61,768 nt of DNA. It comes from Corynebacterium sp. (GTDB taxonomy: Bacteria; Actinomycetota; Actinomycetes; Mycobacteriales; Mycobacteriaceae). The stretch spans positions 32,171 through 93,938 of the forward strand of contig JAUMTX010000006.1 in NCBI GenBank assembly GCA_030530985.1. Reading direction: 5' to 3'. The notes under the pieces are model-generated. The model had not been told where the DNA came from and searched no databases. It saw only the letters and a program-made list of their open reading frames with translations. This document shows positions 1 through 8,570 of the stretch, in pieces. Position 1 is the stretch's first letter. Each line of letters starts with the position of its first letter. The position numbers were made by a program, and so were the translations under genes.

Positions 1-575
1 TCAGTTTGTGGGCCATCCAAGCAGGTTGCTACAACGCCACGCCACTGGGTGATACGGGACCATGCAAGGTCGGAATCACCGGCAGAGTAGTTGGAGCGAC
101 GCAGAGCAAGTGCACCATCGCTCGGATCATTGAGAGCATCAGTTACGCGACGCTGAGCAATCTTGCCCAGTGGAACCGAGGAAGGATCCAATGGGGCAGT
201 GCGAGGCCACCAAGACACGATAGGGGTGTCAGGCAGCAGCAGTGGGGTCACCACTGCAGCGTGCTGATGTGCCAGCTCACCGTAGAGATGCATATTGATG
301 ATTTCGGAAGCACCAGCATCACCACCGATGCGGACATCCGCATCGAGACGATTCTCATCAGCGCTAGGATCCGAGGTGAGAATGAGGATACGGGCTGGAT
401 GCTCACGGGTAGCCTCAGTGGTCAGCTGCATGATTTCGTCCAGTGGCTGATCCTTATCGGCAGTGACGAGGAGGGTAAGCACACGGCCGGTGGTTACCTG
501 GGCGCCCATATCGCGGATGCGGCTGAGCTGTTTAGCTACCTGCTGGGTGCTGGTATTAGGAAGATCGAAAATCAT
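1..575 (-). CDS. opcA: OpcA, glucose-6-phosphate dehydrogenase assembly protein (3' end outside window)
   Basis: The minus-strand frame opens with ATG at 575 (protein begins MIFDLPNTSTQQVAKQL) and stays open to the window edge, so only about 191 N-terminal residues are visible. OpcA is the actinobacterial and cyanobacterial partner that assembles or activates Zwf; it has no catalytic motif of its own. The visible part carries the family's typical segments, including PLLLPDTPIVSWWP. The gene follows zwf after 28 bp, in the order tkt-tal-zwf-opcA usual for corynebacteria, where pgl (devB) would come next outside the window. The identification rests on sequence resemblance plus operon position. 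Confidence 0.93.
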   Translation of the reverse strand, partial: MIFDLPNTSTQQVAKQLSRIRDMGAQVTTGRVLTLLVTADKDQPLDEIMQLTTEATREHPARILILTSDPSADENRLDADVRIGGDAGASEIINMHLYGELAHQHAAVVTPLLLPDTPIVSWWPRTAPLDPSSVPLGKIAQRRVTDALNDPSDGALALRRSNYSAGDSDLAWSRITQWRGVVATCLDGPQT

Positions 576-603
576 AATTGTTCCTTGTACTGGATATTGC
601 GTA

Positions 604-2133
604 CTAAGGGCGACGCCAGGTACGACCGCTACGAGCCATCATCTCATCGGCACTCTGTGGACCCCAGGTGCCAGCCTCATAAGGCTCAGGTGCACCGTGC
701 TGCTCCCAATAGGAGAGGATTGGGTCAAGAATGCGCCAGGAAAGCTCAACTTCTTCATTGGATGGGAAGAGGGAAGCCTCATCAAGCAGTGCATCAAGAA
801 TCAGACGCTCATAGGCCTCAGGGGACTGCTCGGTGAAGGACTCGGTATAAGAGAAGTCCATATTCACATCGCGCAATTCCATGGTGGAACCTGGAACCTT
901 GGAACCAAAGCGCATGAGCACACCCTCGTCCGGCTGGACGCGGATAACCACGCAGTTTGGACCCATATTGTCGACAGTGTCACCGAAAATAGTCTTTGGT
1001 GCACGCTTGAAGACCAAAGCAATCTCAGTAACACGACGGCCAAGACGCTTGCCTGTGCGAAGGTAGAAAGGAACACCAGCCCAACGGCGGGAGTTAATCT
1101 CCAAGGTACAAGCAGCATAGGTCTCAGTCTTGGAATTGGAGAAACCAGCTTCTTCCTCCAAGCCCTTCACATATTCGGAGCCCTGCCAGCCGGCAGTATA
1201 ACGGCCACGTGCGGTGGTCTGGGAAAGAGGATAAACAGGCTTAGTAGCACGAAGAATCTTGGTCTTCTCAGCCTGCAGCTCGCGTGGGCTAAGCTCCACA
1301 GGCTCCTCCATGGTGATGAGGGCCAGGAGCTGCAAGAGGTGATTCTGAATCACGTCACGGGCTGCGCCGATGCCATCATAGTAGCCGGCACGGCCACCAA
1401 GACCAATGTCCTCGGCCATGGTGATCTGCACGTGGTCAATGAATTGGCTATTCCACAATGGATCGAAGAGTTCATTGGCAAAGCGCAGGGCCAGAATATT
1501 CTGGACTGTTTCCTTGCCCAGGTAGTGGTCAATACGGAAGACAGAATCTTCGTGGAAGACGCTATTCACAAGCTGGTTGAGCTCGCGGGCAGACTCCTCA
1601 TCGTGGCCAAATGGCTTCTCGATAATGACTCGGCGCCAGTAATCTTCGGTGGCCTTAGCCAGACCAGTACGCTGCAACTGGTCGCAGACGTGGAAGAAGA
1701 AGTTTGGTGGCACAGAAAGGTAGAAAGCCCAGTTGCCGGCAACACCACGGGAGGTGTCGAGCTCCTGCATCAACTGGTGAAGACGGTCGAAACCAGCCTC
1801 ATCGTCGAAGTTGCCTTCCACGAAACGGATGCCCTCGGCGAGTCGCTTCCAGACATTTTCAGAGACAGGGGTACGGGCACCAGCCTTGACTGCCTCATAA
1901 ACATAGTCCTGGAAATCCTCATCGGACCATGGGCGACGACCATAACCAACAAGGCTAAAGCTTGGTGGCAGGAGGCCACGATTGGCCAAGTCGTAAATGG
2001 CGGGGAGTAGCTTCTTACGAGCCAGATCACCAGTTACACCAAACATCACAATGCCACAAGGGCCAGCAATGCGTGGGAGGCGAGTATCGTCCTCGTCGCG
2101 CAGCGGATTGGTGTTAGATTCAGTGATTGCCAC
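604..2133 (-). CDS. zwf: Glucose-6-phosphate 1-dehydrogenase
   Basis: This 509-aa enzyme oxidises glucose 6-phosphate to 6-phosphogluconolactone with NADP, the first oxidative step of the pentose phosphate pathway. The nucleotide-binding segment FGVTGDLARKKLLPAIYD lies near residue 31. The active-site signature RIDHYLGKE lies near residue 197, with the expected downstream segment VQNILALRFAN. Length is normal. The start is GTG at 2133, preceded by the purine-rich AGGAAAGAG about 5 bases upstream. It lies 93 bp after tal and 28 bp before opcA, and a strong hairpin occupies the tal-zwf gap. A 515-aa open frame on the opposite strand is a codon-usage shadow. Confidence 0.98.
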   Translation of the reverse strand: MAITESNTNPLRDEDDTRLPRIAGPCGIVMFGVTGDLARKKLLPAIYDLANRGLLPPSFSLVGYGRRPWSDEDFQDYVYEAVKAGARTPVSENVWKRLAEGIRFVEGNFDDEAGFDRLHQLMQELDTSRGVAGNWAFYLSVPPNFFFHVCDQLQRTGLAKATEDYWRRVIIEKPFGHDEESARELNQLVNSVFHEDSVFRIDHYLGKETVQNILALRFANELFDPLWNSQFIDHVQITMAEDIGLGGRAGYYDGIGAARDVIQNHLLQLLALITMEEPVELSPRELQAEKTKILRATKPVYPLSQTTARGRYTAGWQGSEYVKGLEEEAGFSNSKTETYAACTLEINSRRWAGVPFYLRTGKRLGRRVTEIALVFKRAPKTIFGDTVDNMGPNCVVIRVQPDEGVLMRFGSKVPGSTMELRDVNMDFSYTESFTEQSPEAYERLILDALLDEASLFPSNEEVELSWRILDPILSYWEQHGAPEPYEAGTWGPQSADEMMARSGRTWRRP

Positions 2134-2172
2134 GATCTCTCTTTCCTAGCTCTTTTGGAACATAAATTAGCC

Positions 2173-2209
2173 GACATAGAATCAAAGACTTCACCTTTGA
2201 TTCTATGTC
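2173..2209 (-). terminator. 15-bp perfect hairpin between tal and zwf
   Basis: A perfect 15-bp inverted repeat (arms 2173-2187 and 2195-2209) encloses a 7-base loop. It is A+T-rich and lacks a T-run after it in the transcribed direction, so it is a poor intrinsic terminator. Because it lies inside what should be one operon, a role in partial termination, RNA processing or mRNA 3'-end protection of tkt-tal is more likely. Its function is inferred only from structure and position. Confidence 0.6.
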
Positions 2210-2226
2210 ATTCGGTGTGGTGGTTT

Positions 2227-3297
2227 TTAGGCGAGCTGTGCTGCCATGGAGTCGAGCAGGTCAGACCAGCTGTCAACGAACTTCTCAACACCTTCAGTCT
2301 CAAGAACCTTGAATACATCTTCGAAGTCAATACCGATGCCTTCGAGGGCTGCGAAGATTTCTGCAGCCTTATCACCAGCGCCGGTGAGGGTATCGCCGTG
2401 GAAGTTATTCTCAGCAAGAACAGCGTCGATGGTTGGCTCTGGCATGGTGTTAACAGTATTAGGGCCAGCGAGCTCAGAAACATAGAGGGTAGCGGAGTAC
2501 TCAGGGTTCTTCACACCGGTGGAAGCCCAAAGTGGACGCTGAACATTAGCCTCAGAGTCGAAGGAGTGAGCCTCGAAAGCTGCATAAGCGAGCTGTGCAT
2601 TGGCCACGCCAGCCTTGCCGCGAAGAGCAAGAGCCTCAGGGGTGCCGATAGCTTCCAGGCGCTTATCAATCTCGGTATCAACACGGGATACGAAGAAGGA
2701 AGCAACAGAGTGGATGGCCTTGAGGTTCTGGCCATTAGCCTTAGCGATCTCGATGCCCTTATTGAAGGCCTCCAAAACCTCACGGTAGCGAGGAACAGAG
2801 AAGATCAGGGTGACATTAACGCTGATGCCAGCACCGAGAACCTCTGGGATAGCCTTGAGGGAACCAGCAGTAGCTGGAATCTTGATCATTGCATTAGGGC
2901 GGTCGACCTTGGCCCACAGTTCCTTAGCCTGGGCGATGGTTGCTTCGGTGTCCTCAGCGATACGAGGATCAACCTCGATGGAGACACGGCCGTCAGCACC
3001 ATTGGTTTCCTCGAAGATTGGGAGGAAGATATCGCAGGCATCGCGAACATCATCGATGGCCATTGCGTATACGGCGGTGGTTGCATCGGCGCCAGCAGCC
3101 TTGAGCTCAGCAATCTGGGCATCATAGGCAGTACCCTTAGACATCGCTGCAGCGAAAATGGCTGGGTTGGTGGTTACACCGACGATGGACTTGGTCTTGA
3201 TAACCTCGGCAAGATTACCACTGGTAATACGGTCGCGGGAGAGGTCATCCAACCAGGTGGAGGTGCCAATTTCGCGCAAAGTGTCAATGTTATTCAT
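2227..3297 (-). CDS. tal: Transaldolase
   Basis: This 356-aa cytosolic enzyme transfers a three-carbon dihydroxyacetone unit between sugar phosphates in the non-oxidative pentose phosphate pathway. The N-terminal family segment [20 protein letters not shown], the middle [14 protein letters not shown] and the segment [13 protein letters not shown] near residue 255 match the long actinobacterial transaldolases. The ATG start is at 3297. It follows tkt (gap 174 bp with a hairpin) and precedes zwf. The 381-aa open frame on the other strand is a shadow. Confidence 0.97.
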   Translation of the reverse strand: MNNIDTLREIGTSTWLDDLSRDRITSGNLAEVIKTKSIVGVTTNPAIFAAAMSKGTAYDAQIAELKAAGADATTAVYAMAIDDVRDACDIFLPIFEETNGADGRVSIEVDPRIAEDTEATIAQAKELWAKVDRPNAMIKIPATAGSLKAIPEVLGAGISVNVTLIFSVPRYREVLEAFNKGIEIAKANGQNLKAIHSVASFFVSRVDTEIDKRLEAIGTPEALALRGKAGVANAQLAYAAFEAHSFDSEANVQRPLWASTGVKNPEYSATLYVSELAGPNTVNTMPEPTIDAVLAENNFHGDTLTGAGDKAAEIFAALEGIGIDFEDVFKVLETEGVEKFVDSWSDLLDSMAAQLA

Positions 3298-3349
3298 TAA
3301 TAGGGCCTTTTCTTTTTCTAAATCTAAGTAATAGTAATCCTATACACCC

Positions 3350-3382
3350 AAGACTGGGCGGCGACGTCCGCCACCCAGTCTT
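3350..3382 (-). terminator. Hairpin between tkt and tal
   Basis: Arms AAGACTGGG (3350-3358) and CCCAGTCTT (3374-3382) pair perfectly, and an inner GGCG/CGCC stem follows after one mismatch. There is no T-run on the minus-strand side. It could attenuate read-through from tkt into tal or stabilise the tkt mRNA. Confidence 0.6.
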
Positions 3383-3471
3383 TACAGCGTAGGAGCGTGC
3401 TGCAATATTCCATATGCAGCGTAAATGCGTGGGTGCTCAGTATAAACTCACAGGGAGTTCACTGGCAGCTT

Positions 3472-5550
3472 TTAGCTAAGCGCGCGTTCTGCAGCAGCAA
3501 TAACGGCCTCGGTGGTGATGCCGAATTCCTGGTAGAGACGCTCGTATGGGGCAGAAGCACCGAAGTGCTCAAGGCTCACAGCCTGACCCTTGGCACCGAG
3601 GAACTTGTACCAAGGCATTGCGATACCAGCTTCAACGGAGACACGAGCCTCAACTGCTGGTGGCAGAACCTCATCCTTGTATTCCTGTGGCTGCTCTTCG
3701 AACCAATCCAAGCAAGGAACAGAAACAACGCGAGCTGCAATGCCCTTAGCTTCGAGCTCTGCAGCAGCATTCACTGCAAGCTGAACCTCAGAACCGGTAC
3801 CCATGAGGATAACATCTGGGGTTGCCTTGGAGCCCTCAACGAGAACATAGGCGCCGCGAGCAACACCTTCAGCAGCCTTCTCCTTGGTGCCAGGAAGCAC
3901 TGGGAGGTTCTGGCGGCTCAAAGCAAGACCCTTTGGGCCCTCCTTATATTCAAGAGCAGCCTTCCATGCAGCAACAGTCTCATTAGCATCGGCTGGGCGA
4001 AGCATGGAAACACCAGGGATAGCACGCAGGGAAGCGAGCTGCTCAACTGGCTGGTGGGTTGGGCCGTCTTCACCGAGACCGATGGAGTCGTGGGTCCAAA
4101 CATAGTAAGCGTCGGTGCCCATGAGAGCTGCCAGACGAACAGCTGGACGCATGTAATCGGAGAAGATCAAGAAGGTGCCACCATAAACACGGGTATTACC
4201 GTGCAGAGCAATACCATTCATGATAGAGCCCATGGCGTGCTCACGAATACCGAAGTGGAGGGTACGACCGTATGGGTCGGTGGTCCAGGTGTCGGTGGTG
4301 ATGGACTCAGGGCCGAAGGACTTGGAGCCCTTGATGGTGGTGTTATTGGAACCAGCAAGGTCAGCGGAACCGCCCCAGAGCTCAGGCAGAGTAGCACCCA
4401 GTGCCTGCAAAGCAGCCTCGGAAGCCTTACGGGTAGCTACAGAGTCACCCTCATCCCAGGTTGGAAGCTCATCTGCCCAGCCGGCAGGAAGTTCACGCTT
4501 AGCAATACGGTCGAAGAGTTCCTTGCGCTCTGGGTTAGCAGCAGCCCAAGCATCGAAGCTCTCCTGCCAAGCAGCGTGCTTCTCAGCACCACGATCAACA
4601 AGCTTACGGGTGTGGGCGAGAACAGCATCCTCCATTGGGAAGTCAACTGCTGGGTCGAAGCCGAGGGCTTCCTTGGTTGCAGCAACCTCAGCAGCACCAA
4701 GAGCAGCACCGTGGACAGCGCCGGTGTTCATCATGGTTGGGGCTGGGTAGCCAATGACAGTGCGAACACGGATGAAGGTAGGACGTGGGTCCTTCTTTGC
4801 TTCCTCAACAGCAGCCTCGAAAGCAGCAACATTATTGCCGCCCTCAATCTCAATGGTCTGCCAGCCGTAGGACTCATAGCGCTTAACTACGTCCTCGGTG
4901 AAAGCAATACGGGTGTCCTCTTCAATGGAGATGCGGTTGTCATCCCAGAAAACAATGAGGTTGCCCAGCTCCTGGGTGCCAGCCAAGGAGCAAGCCTCAG
5001 CAGTAACGCCCTCTTCAAGGTCACCATCAGAGCAGATGGTGTAGATGTAGTGGTCGAATGGGGAGGTGCCGGCTGGAGCCTCTGGGTCGAAAAGACCACG
5101 CTCACGGCGAGCAGCCATGGCCATACCAACAGCGGAAGCGAGACCCTGGCCGAGTGGGCCGGTGGTGATTTCAACACCCTTGGTGTGGCGGTACTCAGGG
5201 TGACCTGGGGTCAGGGAGCCCCAGGTACGAAGAGCCTTGAGGTCTTCCATCTCGAGACCGAAGCCACCGAGGAAGAGCTGCACATATTGGGTGAGGGAAG
5301 AGTGGCCACAAGAAAGCACGAAACGGTCACGGCCTGCCCACTCAGTATCCTTTGGGTCCAGGTTCATTACACGCTGGAACAGGGTGTAGGCCAGTGGGGC
5401 CAAGCTCATGGCAGTACCAGGGTGGCCGGAACCACAGTTCTGGACAGCATCAGCAGCAAGGATTCGAGCAGTGTCCACAGCCTGAGTGTCAAGCTCAGTC
5501 CAATCCGCTGGATAGGTTGGCTGTACGAGTTTCTGCAGTTCAGGGGTCAC
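3472..5550 (-). CDS. tkt: Transketolase
   Basis: This 692-aa thiamine-diphosphate enzyme moves two-carbon units between ketose and aldose phosphates. The transketolase signature around GHSSLTQ lies near residue 79, and the ThDP-binding stretch CSDGDLEEGVTAEA near residue 172 ends at WDDNRIS. The C-terminal pyrimidine-binding part contains GIREHAMGSIMNG. The start is GTG at 5550, with GAGG about 7 bases upstream. It is the first gene of the tkt-tal-zwf-opcA operon, transcribed divergently from ctaB. A longer 741-aa antisense open frame is rejected because it shows no domain resemblance. Confidence 0.98.
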   Translation of the reverse strand: MTPELQKLVQPTYPADWTELDTQAVDTARILAADAVQNCGSGHPGTAMSLAPLAYTLFQRVMNLDPKDTEWAGRDRFVLSCGHSSLTQYVQLFLGGFGLEMEDLKALRTWGSLTPGHPEYRHTKGVEITTGPLGQGLASAVGMAMAARRERGLFDPEAPAGTSPFDHYIYTICSDGDLEEGVTAEACSLAGTQELGNLIVFWDDNRISIEEDTRIAFTEDVVKRYESYGWQTIEIEGGNNVAAFEAAVEEAKKDPRPTFIRVRTVIGYPAPTMMNTGAVHGAALGAAEVAATKEALGFDPAVDFPMEDAVLAHTRKLVDRGAEKHAAWQESFDAWAAANPERKELFDRIAKRELPAGWADELPTWDEGDSVATRKASEAALQALGATLPELWGGSADLAGSNNTTIKGSKSFGPESITTDTWTTDPYGRTLHFGIREHAMGSIMNGIALHGNTRVYGGTFLIFSDYMRPAVRLAALMGTDAYYVWTHDSIGLGEDGPTHQPVEQLASLRAIPGVSMLRPADANETVAAWKAALEYKEGPKGLALSRQNLPVLPGTKEKAAEGVARGAYVLVEGSKATPDVILMGTGSEVQLAVNAAAELEAKGIAARVVSVPCLDWFEEQPQEYKDEVLPPAVEARVSVEAGIAMPWYKFLGAKGQAVSLEHFGASAPYERLYQEFGITTEAVIAAAERALS

Positions 5551-5592
5551 AGTGATACCTCATTCTATGAGATTGAAACAAAATTTTACAAC

Positions 5593-5612
5593 GTAGGCAT
5601 GGAAATACCTAC
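5593..5612. promoter_or_regulatory. Imperfect palindrome in the tkt leader
   Basis: GTAGG (5593-5597) and CCTAC (5608-5612) are the ends of a 20-bp dyad in which 8 of 10 position pairs are symmetric. It lies between the tkt -10 hexamer and the start codon, a plausible place for a repressor of the operon. I do not recognise the regulator. Confidence 0.3.
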
Positions 5613-5625
5613 TGTTAAATAAAAA

Positions 5626-5631
5626 ATTATA
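5626..5631 (-). promoter_or_regulatory. -10 hexamer of the tkt operon
   Basis: On the minus strand this reads TATAAT, a perfect -10 match, placing the transcript start near 5619 and giving a 5' leader of about 70 bases. No convincing -35 is visible at 16-18 bases spacing, which is common in corynebacteria. Confidence 0.6.
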
Positions 5632-5780
5632 CCCGTACAGCGCTAACTTGACTACTTTTTAGTACCTTAGTTTTTCATGGCTTACGCCACTGGGCTCTCA
5701 ATTGTGGGGGATAAGTCACAATGCTGCAGATAATCGGCCTAAATAGGGTGTGCAAAGTGGAATACGGTTATGGATTGCGC

Positions 5781-5786
5781 TAAAAT
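5781..5786 (+). promoter_or_regulatory. -10 hexamer of ctaB
   Basis: TAAAAT lies 44 bases before the ctaB TTG codon. Transcription would start near 5793, leaving a 38-base leader that contains the CCGGAGGG ribosome-binding site. Confidence 0.5.
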
Positions 5787-5830
5787 AGGCGGGTTGATAT
5801 AACGAGTATTTACCGCCGGAGGGCATTTTC

Positions 5831-6745
5831 TTGCAGACGATCAAGGCATATTTTGCGTTGACTAAGCCACGAGTCATCGAGCTTTTGCTTGTTGCGACTA
5901 TTCCCGCAATGCTACAAGCTGACCGTGGCCACAACAACGTGATCTTGATTCTTCTCACCCTTCTTGGTGGGTGGATGGGCGCCGCAGCCGCCAATACCTT
6001 CAATATGATTGCCGATTCTGATATCGACAAGGTTATGAAGCGTACGGAGCGACGCCCACTGGCTCGCATGTCCGTCACAATCCGTCAGGCAAAGATCTTT
6101 GCCTGGTCGCTGACAATTATCAGCTTCTTGTGGATGTGGCTGCTATGTAAGTCTCTTTTGGCCGGCATCTTTATCTGGATGACCATCGCTTTCTATATTT
6201 TTGTTTATACAAAGTGGCTGAAGCGCTCCACCCCAATGAATGTTGTGTGGGGTGGCGCTGCCGGCTGTATGCCAGTCATGGTCGGTTGGGCAGTCATTAA
6301 GGATCAGATTCCCGATTCAAGTCTCATTGACTGGTGGCAGGCCATTGTTCTGTTCCTGGTGATTTTCTTCTGGACACCGCCACATACCTGGGCCTTGGCC
6401 ATGAAGTATAAGGATGACTATGCTGCTGCTGGCGTTCCAATGATGCCAGTTGTGCGCAAGCCACTTGAGGTAACCCGCCAGATTATTGGCTATACCTGGG
6501 CCACTGTCATTACGACCTTCCTCCTCATTCCTGCCGCTGGTTGGCTCTATTCCATCGTGGCTGTTGCTGCCGGTGTATGGTTCCTCATTCGTGCCTACCA
6601 GCTCCACTATGGCGTCAAGAATGGTGTTGAGGTCAAGCCACTCAAGCTCTTCATTCTCTCCAATAACTACCTCTCCTTGGTCTTTGTGGCCCTCTCGGTA
6701 GACGCAGCCCTGGGTTTCGATACCCTCTGGTCCCTGCTCTCCTAA
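5831..6745 (+). CDS. ctaB: Protoheme IX farnesyltransferase (heme O synthase)
   Basis: CtaB is a 304-aa UbiA-type membrane prenyltransferase that adds farnesyl diphosphate to protoheme to give heme O, used with CtaA to make heme A for cytochrome aa3. The first Asp-rich motif [21 protein letters not shown] lies near residue 60 and the second, [14 protein letters not shown], near residue 193, between several hydrophobic helices. The start is TTG at 5831, chosen because a strong CCGGAGGG site precedes it and the sequence [18 protein letters not shown] fits the family. It is divergent from tkt, an arrangement typical of the genus. CtaA is encoded about 1.8 kb away on the opposite strand. Confidence 0.97.
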   Translation: MQTIKAYFALTKPRVIELLLVATIPAMLQADRGHNNVILILLTLLGGWMGAAAANTFNMIADSDIDKVMKRTERRPLARMSVTIRQAKIFAWSLTIISFLWMWLLCKSLLAGIFIWMTIAFYIFVYTKWLKRSTPMNVVWGGAAGCMPVMVGWAVIKDQIPDSSLIDWWQAIVLFLVIFFWTPPHTWALAMKYKDDYAAAGVPMMPVVRKPLEVTRQIIGYTWATVITTFLLIPAAGWLYSIVAVAAGVWFLIRAYQLHYGVKNGVEVKPLKLFILSNNYLSLVFVALSVDAALGFDTLWSLLS

Positions 6746-7138
6746 GACTCTAGGAAGCCTTCAAACCGGCACTAACCCGCCACCACGAACCCGCTCAAGC
6801 ACGCACAGTGCAGGGCGGGTTTTCTCGTATCCATGTGCGCTAGTTGACGCTGCCAGGCGGGAGTAGGTTTTACAGACCTGATTGACGAGACGCGGTACGG
6901 CTGAGGGGCTCTAAACACTAGGGTGTGTCCGGGCAGGTGTCTCTGGGCGGAGTGAGTGTAAGGGGCGCGTCGATAAGCTGCCACAGGACCACTCTGCCAA
7001 TCTTGTGCGGTTATGGTGCTGTCACAAGTAATGGTGCTGTCACAGCGCCTGGAAGGCTCGGTAGTGGCTGGTGGTAGTTTTCTAGGCCTCCCAGGCTTCG
7101 CAGGCTTCCAAGGGCATCTAGTGCGCATGCGGGCATGC
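6746..7138. other. Intergenic region between ctaB and the surface-protein terminator
   Basis: About 390 bp without a credible gene. It begins with the ctaB terminator. The rest contains small open frames on both strands with no ribosome-binding site and no recognisable protein. A direct repeat of AATGGTGCTGTCACA occurs at roughly 7012-7040. Confidence 0.5.
6774..6823 (+). terminator. Terminator of ctaB
   Basis: AACCCGCC (6774-6781), or the alternative AACCCGCTC (6788-6796), can pair with GGGCGGGTT (6813-6821), and a short TTTTC run follows. The two competing left arms suggest one of two mutually exclusive stems. Confidence 0.6.
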
Positions 7139-7167
7139 AAAAAGCCCCAGGGGATGTCCTGGGGCTT
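7139..7167 (-). terminator. Terminator of the LAXTG surface-protein gene
   Basis: Arms 7142-7151 (AAGCCCCAGG) and 7158-7167 form a perfect 10-bp stem. On the minus strand it is followed by TTTTT, a classic intrinsic terminator 18 bp after the stop codon of the surface-protein gene. Confidence 0.85.
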
Positions 7168-7184
7168 GAAGTGCGTGGTGCTGA

Positions 7185-8486
7185 TTAGGCCTTGCGGCGA
7201 CCAGCGGCGTTGACGATAATGCCGGCGCCGAGGATGAGGCATGCAAGGAGCAGCATCCAAGGGGTGAAACCGGTGTTAGCCAATGCTGGGCGAACAACTG
7301 GCTGCTCAGGAGCTGGTGCAGGCTCAGCAGCAGGTGCTGGTGCTGGTTCAGCTGCAGGAGCAGGGGCAGGAGCCTCAGAGTGGTTGCCACGGGTCAGGGC
7401 AGAAGCACCAAGAACCAGTGCGGCGCCACCAGCGGTAGCAGCCAGGGCAGCAATAGCAGCGGCACGCCAGTCAGTGGTGGTCGTTGGATTGGACTCATCA
7501 GCCATTGCATTGAAGGTGGTGTTGATGGCATCCAGTGCAGCCTGCATGGAGGTCACATCGGTGGAGTCAGTGTTTTCCATGACAGACTCGCCGGCATCGA
7601 CAGCGTCAGTATAAGCCTTACGCTGATCATCAGTGGCGTTCTTGTAGAGGTCGGTCTTCTCCATGGTCTCACGACCAATAACGTGGGTGTAGACCTGCCA
7701 CTGCAGAGCAGCGAAGGACTCAACGGCCTTGGAGAACTCAGAAAGGCTGGAAGCCTGGCTACCGTAGTAGTAGAGAGCCTTAATCTGATCATCGGTCAGA
7801 TAGCGGACCTCAGTAAGCTCCTTTACCACATTCTCCAGGGCAGTCTGGCCCGAAAGAGCATTGATATTGCGCTGAATCTCAGAATAAGAATTGCGCAGGA
7901 TGGTAAGGCTGGTTGCATTATTCAGTTCCCACTCGCGGGACTGGCTCGCAGAATTAATAGCCGAGTCGTAGTTCAGCTTCTCCACGGCGGTACCGAACTT
8001 ATAGGCTGGGCGGTTGCGAAGATCCGGTGCGTCATTGATGGAGCTGGTGAGCACGCGGTAAGCCACGATATAGGTCAGGTAGTCCGCAAGAGTTTCAATA
8101 TCAGCGGAAGCCACTGCAGCGGAGGATTCCTCCTGGTCGCCAGCAGAAAGGCCCAGGTTATTGATGATCTTGGTCAGAGCAGTGCGGGCAACAGAGAGGT
8201 AATCCTCATCGGTCTTAGCCTCTTCCAGACTCGTATCGACGATGGCAGCATCACTGTCAGACAGGTACCTCTTAGCCTCTTTAACAAGGTTCGTAGCCTT
8301 GTCCTTGGTGGTCTGCTCAGTAGCCTGATCGGAAGCCTGCTCGGTGTTTTGCTCTGTGTTCTGCTCGTCTTCCGCAAATGCAGGGACTGAAATTACGCCG
8401 CTAAAAAGGGAAGCGGAGAGAGCTGCAGCAACTGCGAAAGATGCGGAACGTGCTGGTAGAGCCAGCATTCGGGTGGACTTTGCCAT
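7185..8486 (-). CDS. Secreted surface protein with LAXTG sortase signal
   Basis: This is a protein of about 433 aa whose main domain I do not recognise. It has an N-terminal signal peptide (MAKSTRMLALPARSASFAVA then a hydrophobic core, probable cleavage after VPAFA), followed by an acidic Gln/Thr-rich linker (EDEQNTEQNTEQASDQATEQ). A mostly helical body of about 290 residues comes next, then a Pro-Ala-Glu stalk (PAPAPAAEPAPAP). The C-terminus has LANTG near residue 400, a hydrophobic span and a basic tail GRRKA. LANTG fits the LAXTG sorting motif linked to class E sortases in high-G+C Gram-positives. The start is uncertain: ATG at 8486 or 8498, or TTG at 8522. No sortase gene lies nearby. It is probably monocistronic. 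Confidence 0.85.
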   Translation of the reverse strand: MAKSTRMLALPARSASFAVAAALSASLFSGVISVPAFAEDEQNTEQNTEQASDQATEQTTKDKATNLVKEAKRYLSDSDAAIVDTSLEEAKTDEDYLSVARTALTKIINNLGLSAGDQEESSAAVASADIETLADYLTYIVAYRVLTSSINDAPDLRNRPAYKFGTAVEKLNYDSAINSASQSREWELNNATSLTILRNSYSEIQRNINALSGQTALENVVKELTEVRYLTDDQIKALYYYGSQASSLSEFSKAVESFAALQWQVYTHVIGRETMEKTDLYKNATDDQRKAYTDAVDAGESVMENTDSTDVTSMQAALDAINTTFNAMADESNPTTTTDWRAAAIAALAATAGGAALVLGASALTRGNHSEAPAPAPAAEPAPAPAAEPAPAPEQPVVRPALANTGFTPWMLLLACLILGAGIIVNAAGRRKA

Positions 8487-8570
8487 ATCGAAAACCATAA
8501 CCTTAGAAGAAAAATCTAACAATAAAAATGACTTTTACTCAGTAATAATACAGTACTACTGGACTATTTT

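Noticed and set aside
3397..5622. 741-aa open frame on the plus strand over tkt, longer than tkt itself
   Set aside because: It is exactly antisense to a fully conserved transketolase, shows no domain resemblance and no start signals. Long antisense frames also cover zwf, tal, acn and aspA, so this is an effect of codon usage (rare TTA, CTA and TCA codons).
6772..7260. 162-aa minus frame in the ctaB / surface-protein gap
   Set aside because: Runs through two terminators, is rich in Arg/Pro/His as expected for noncoding sequence, and has no start signal.
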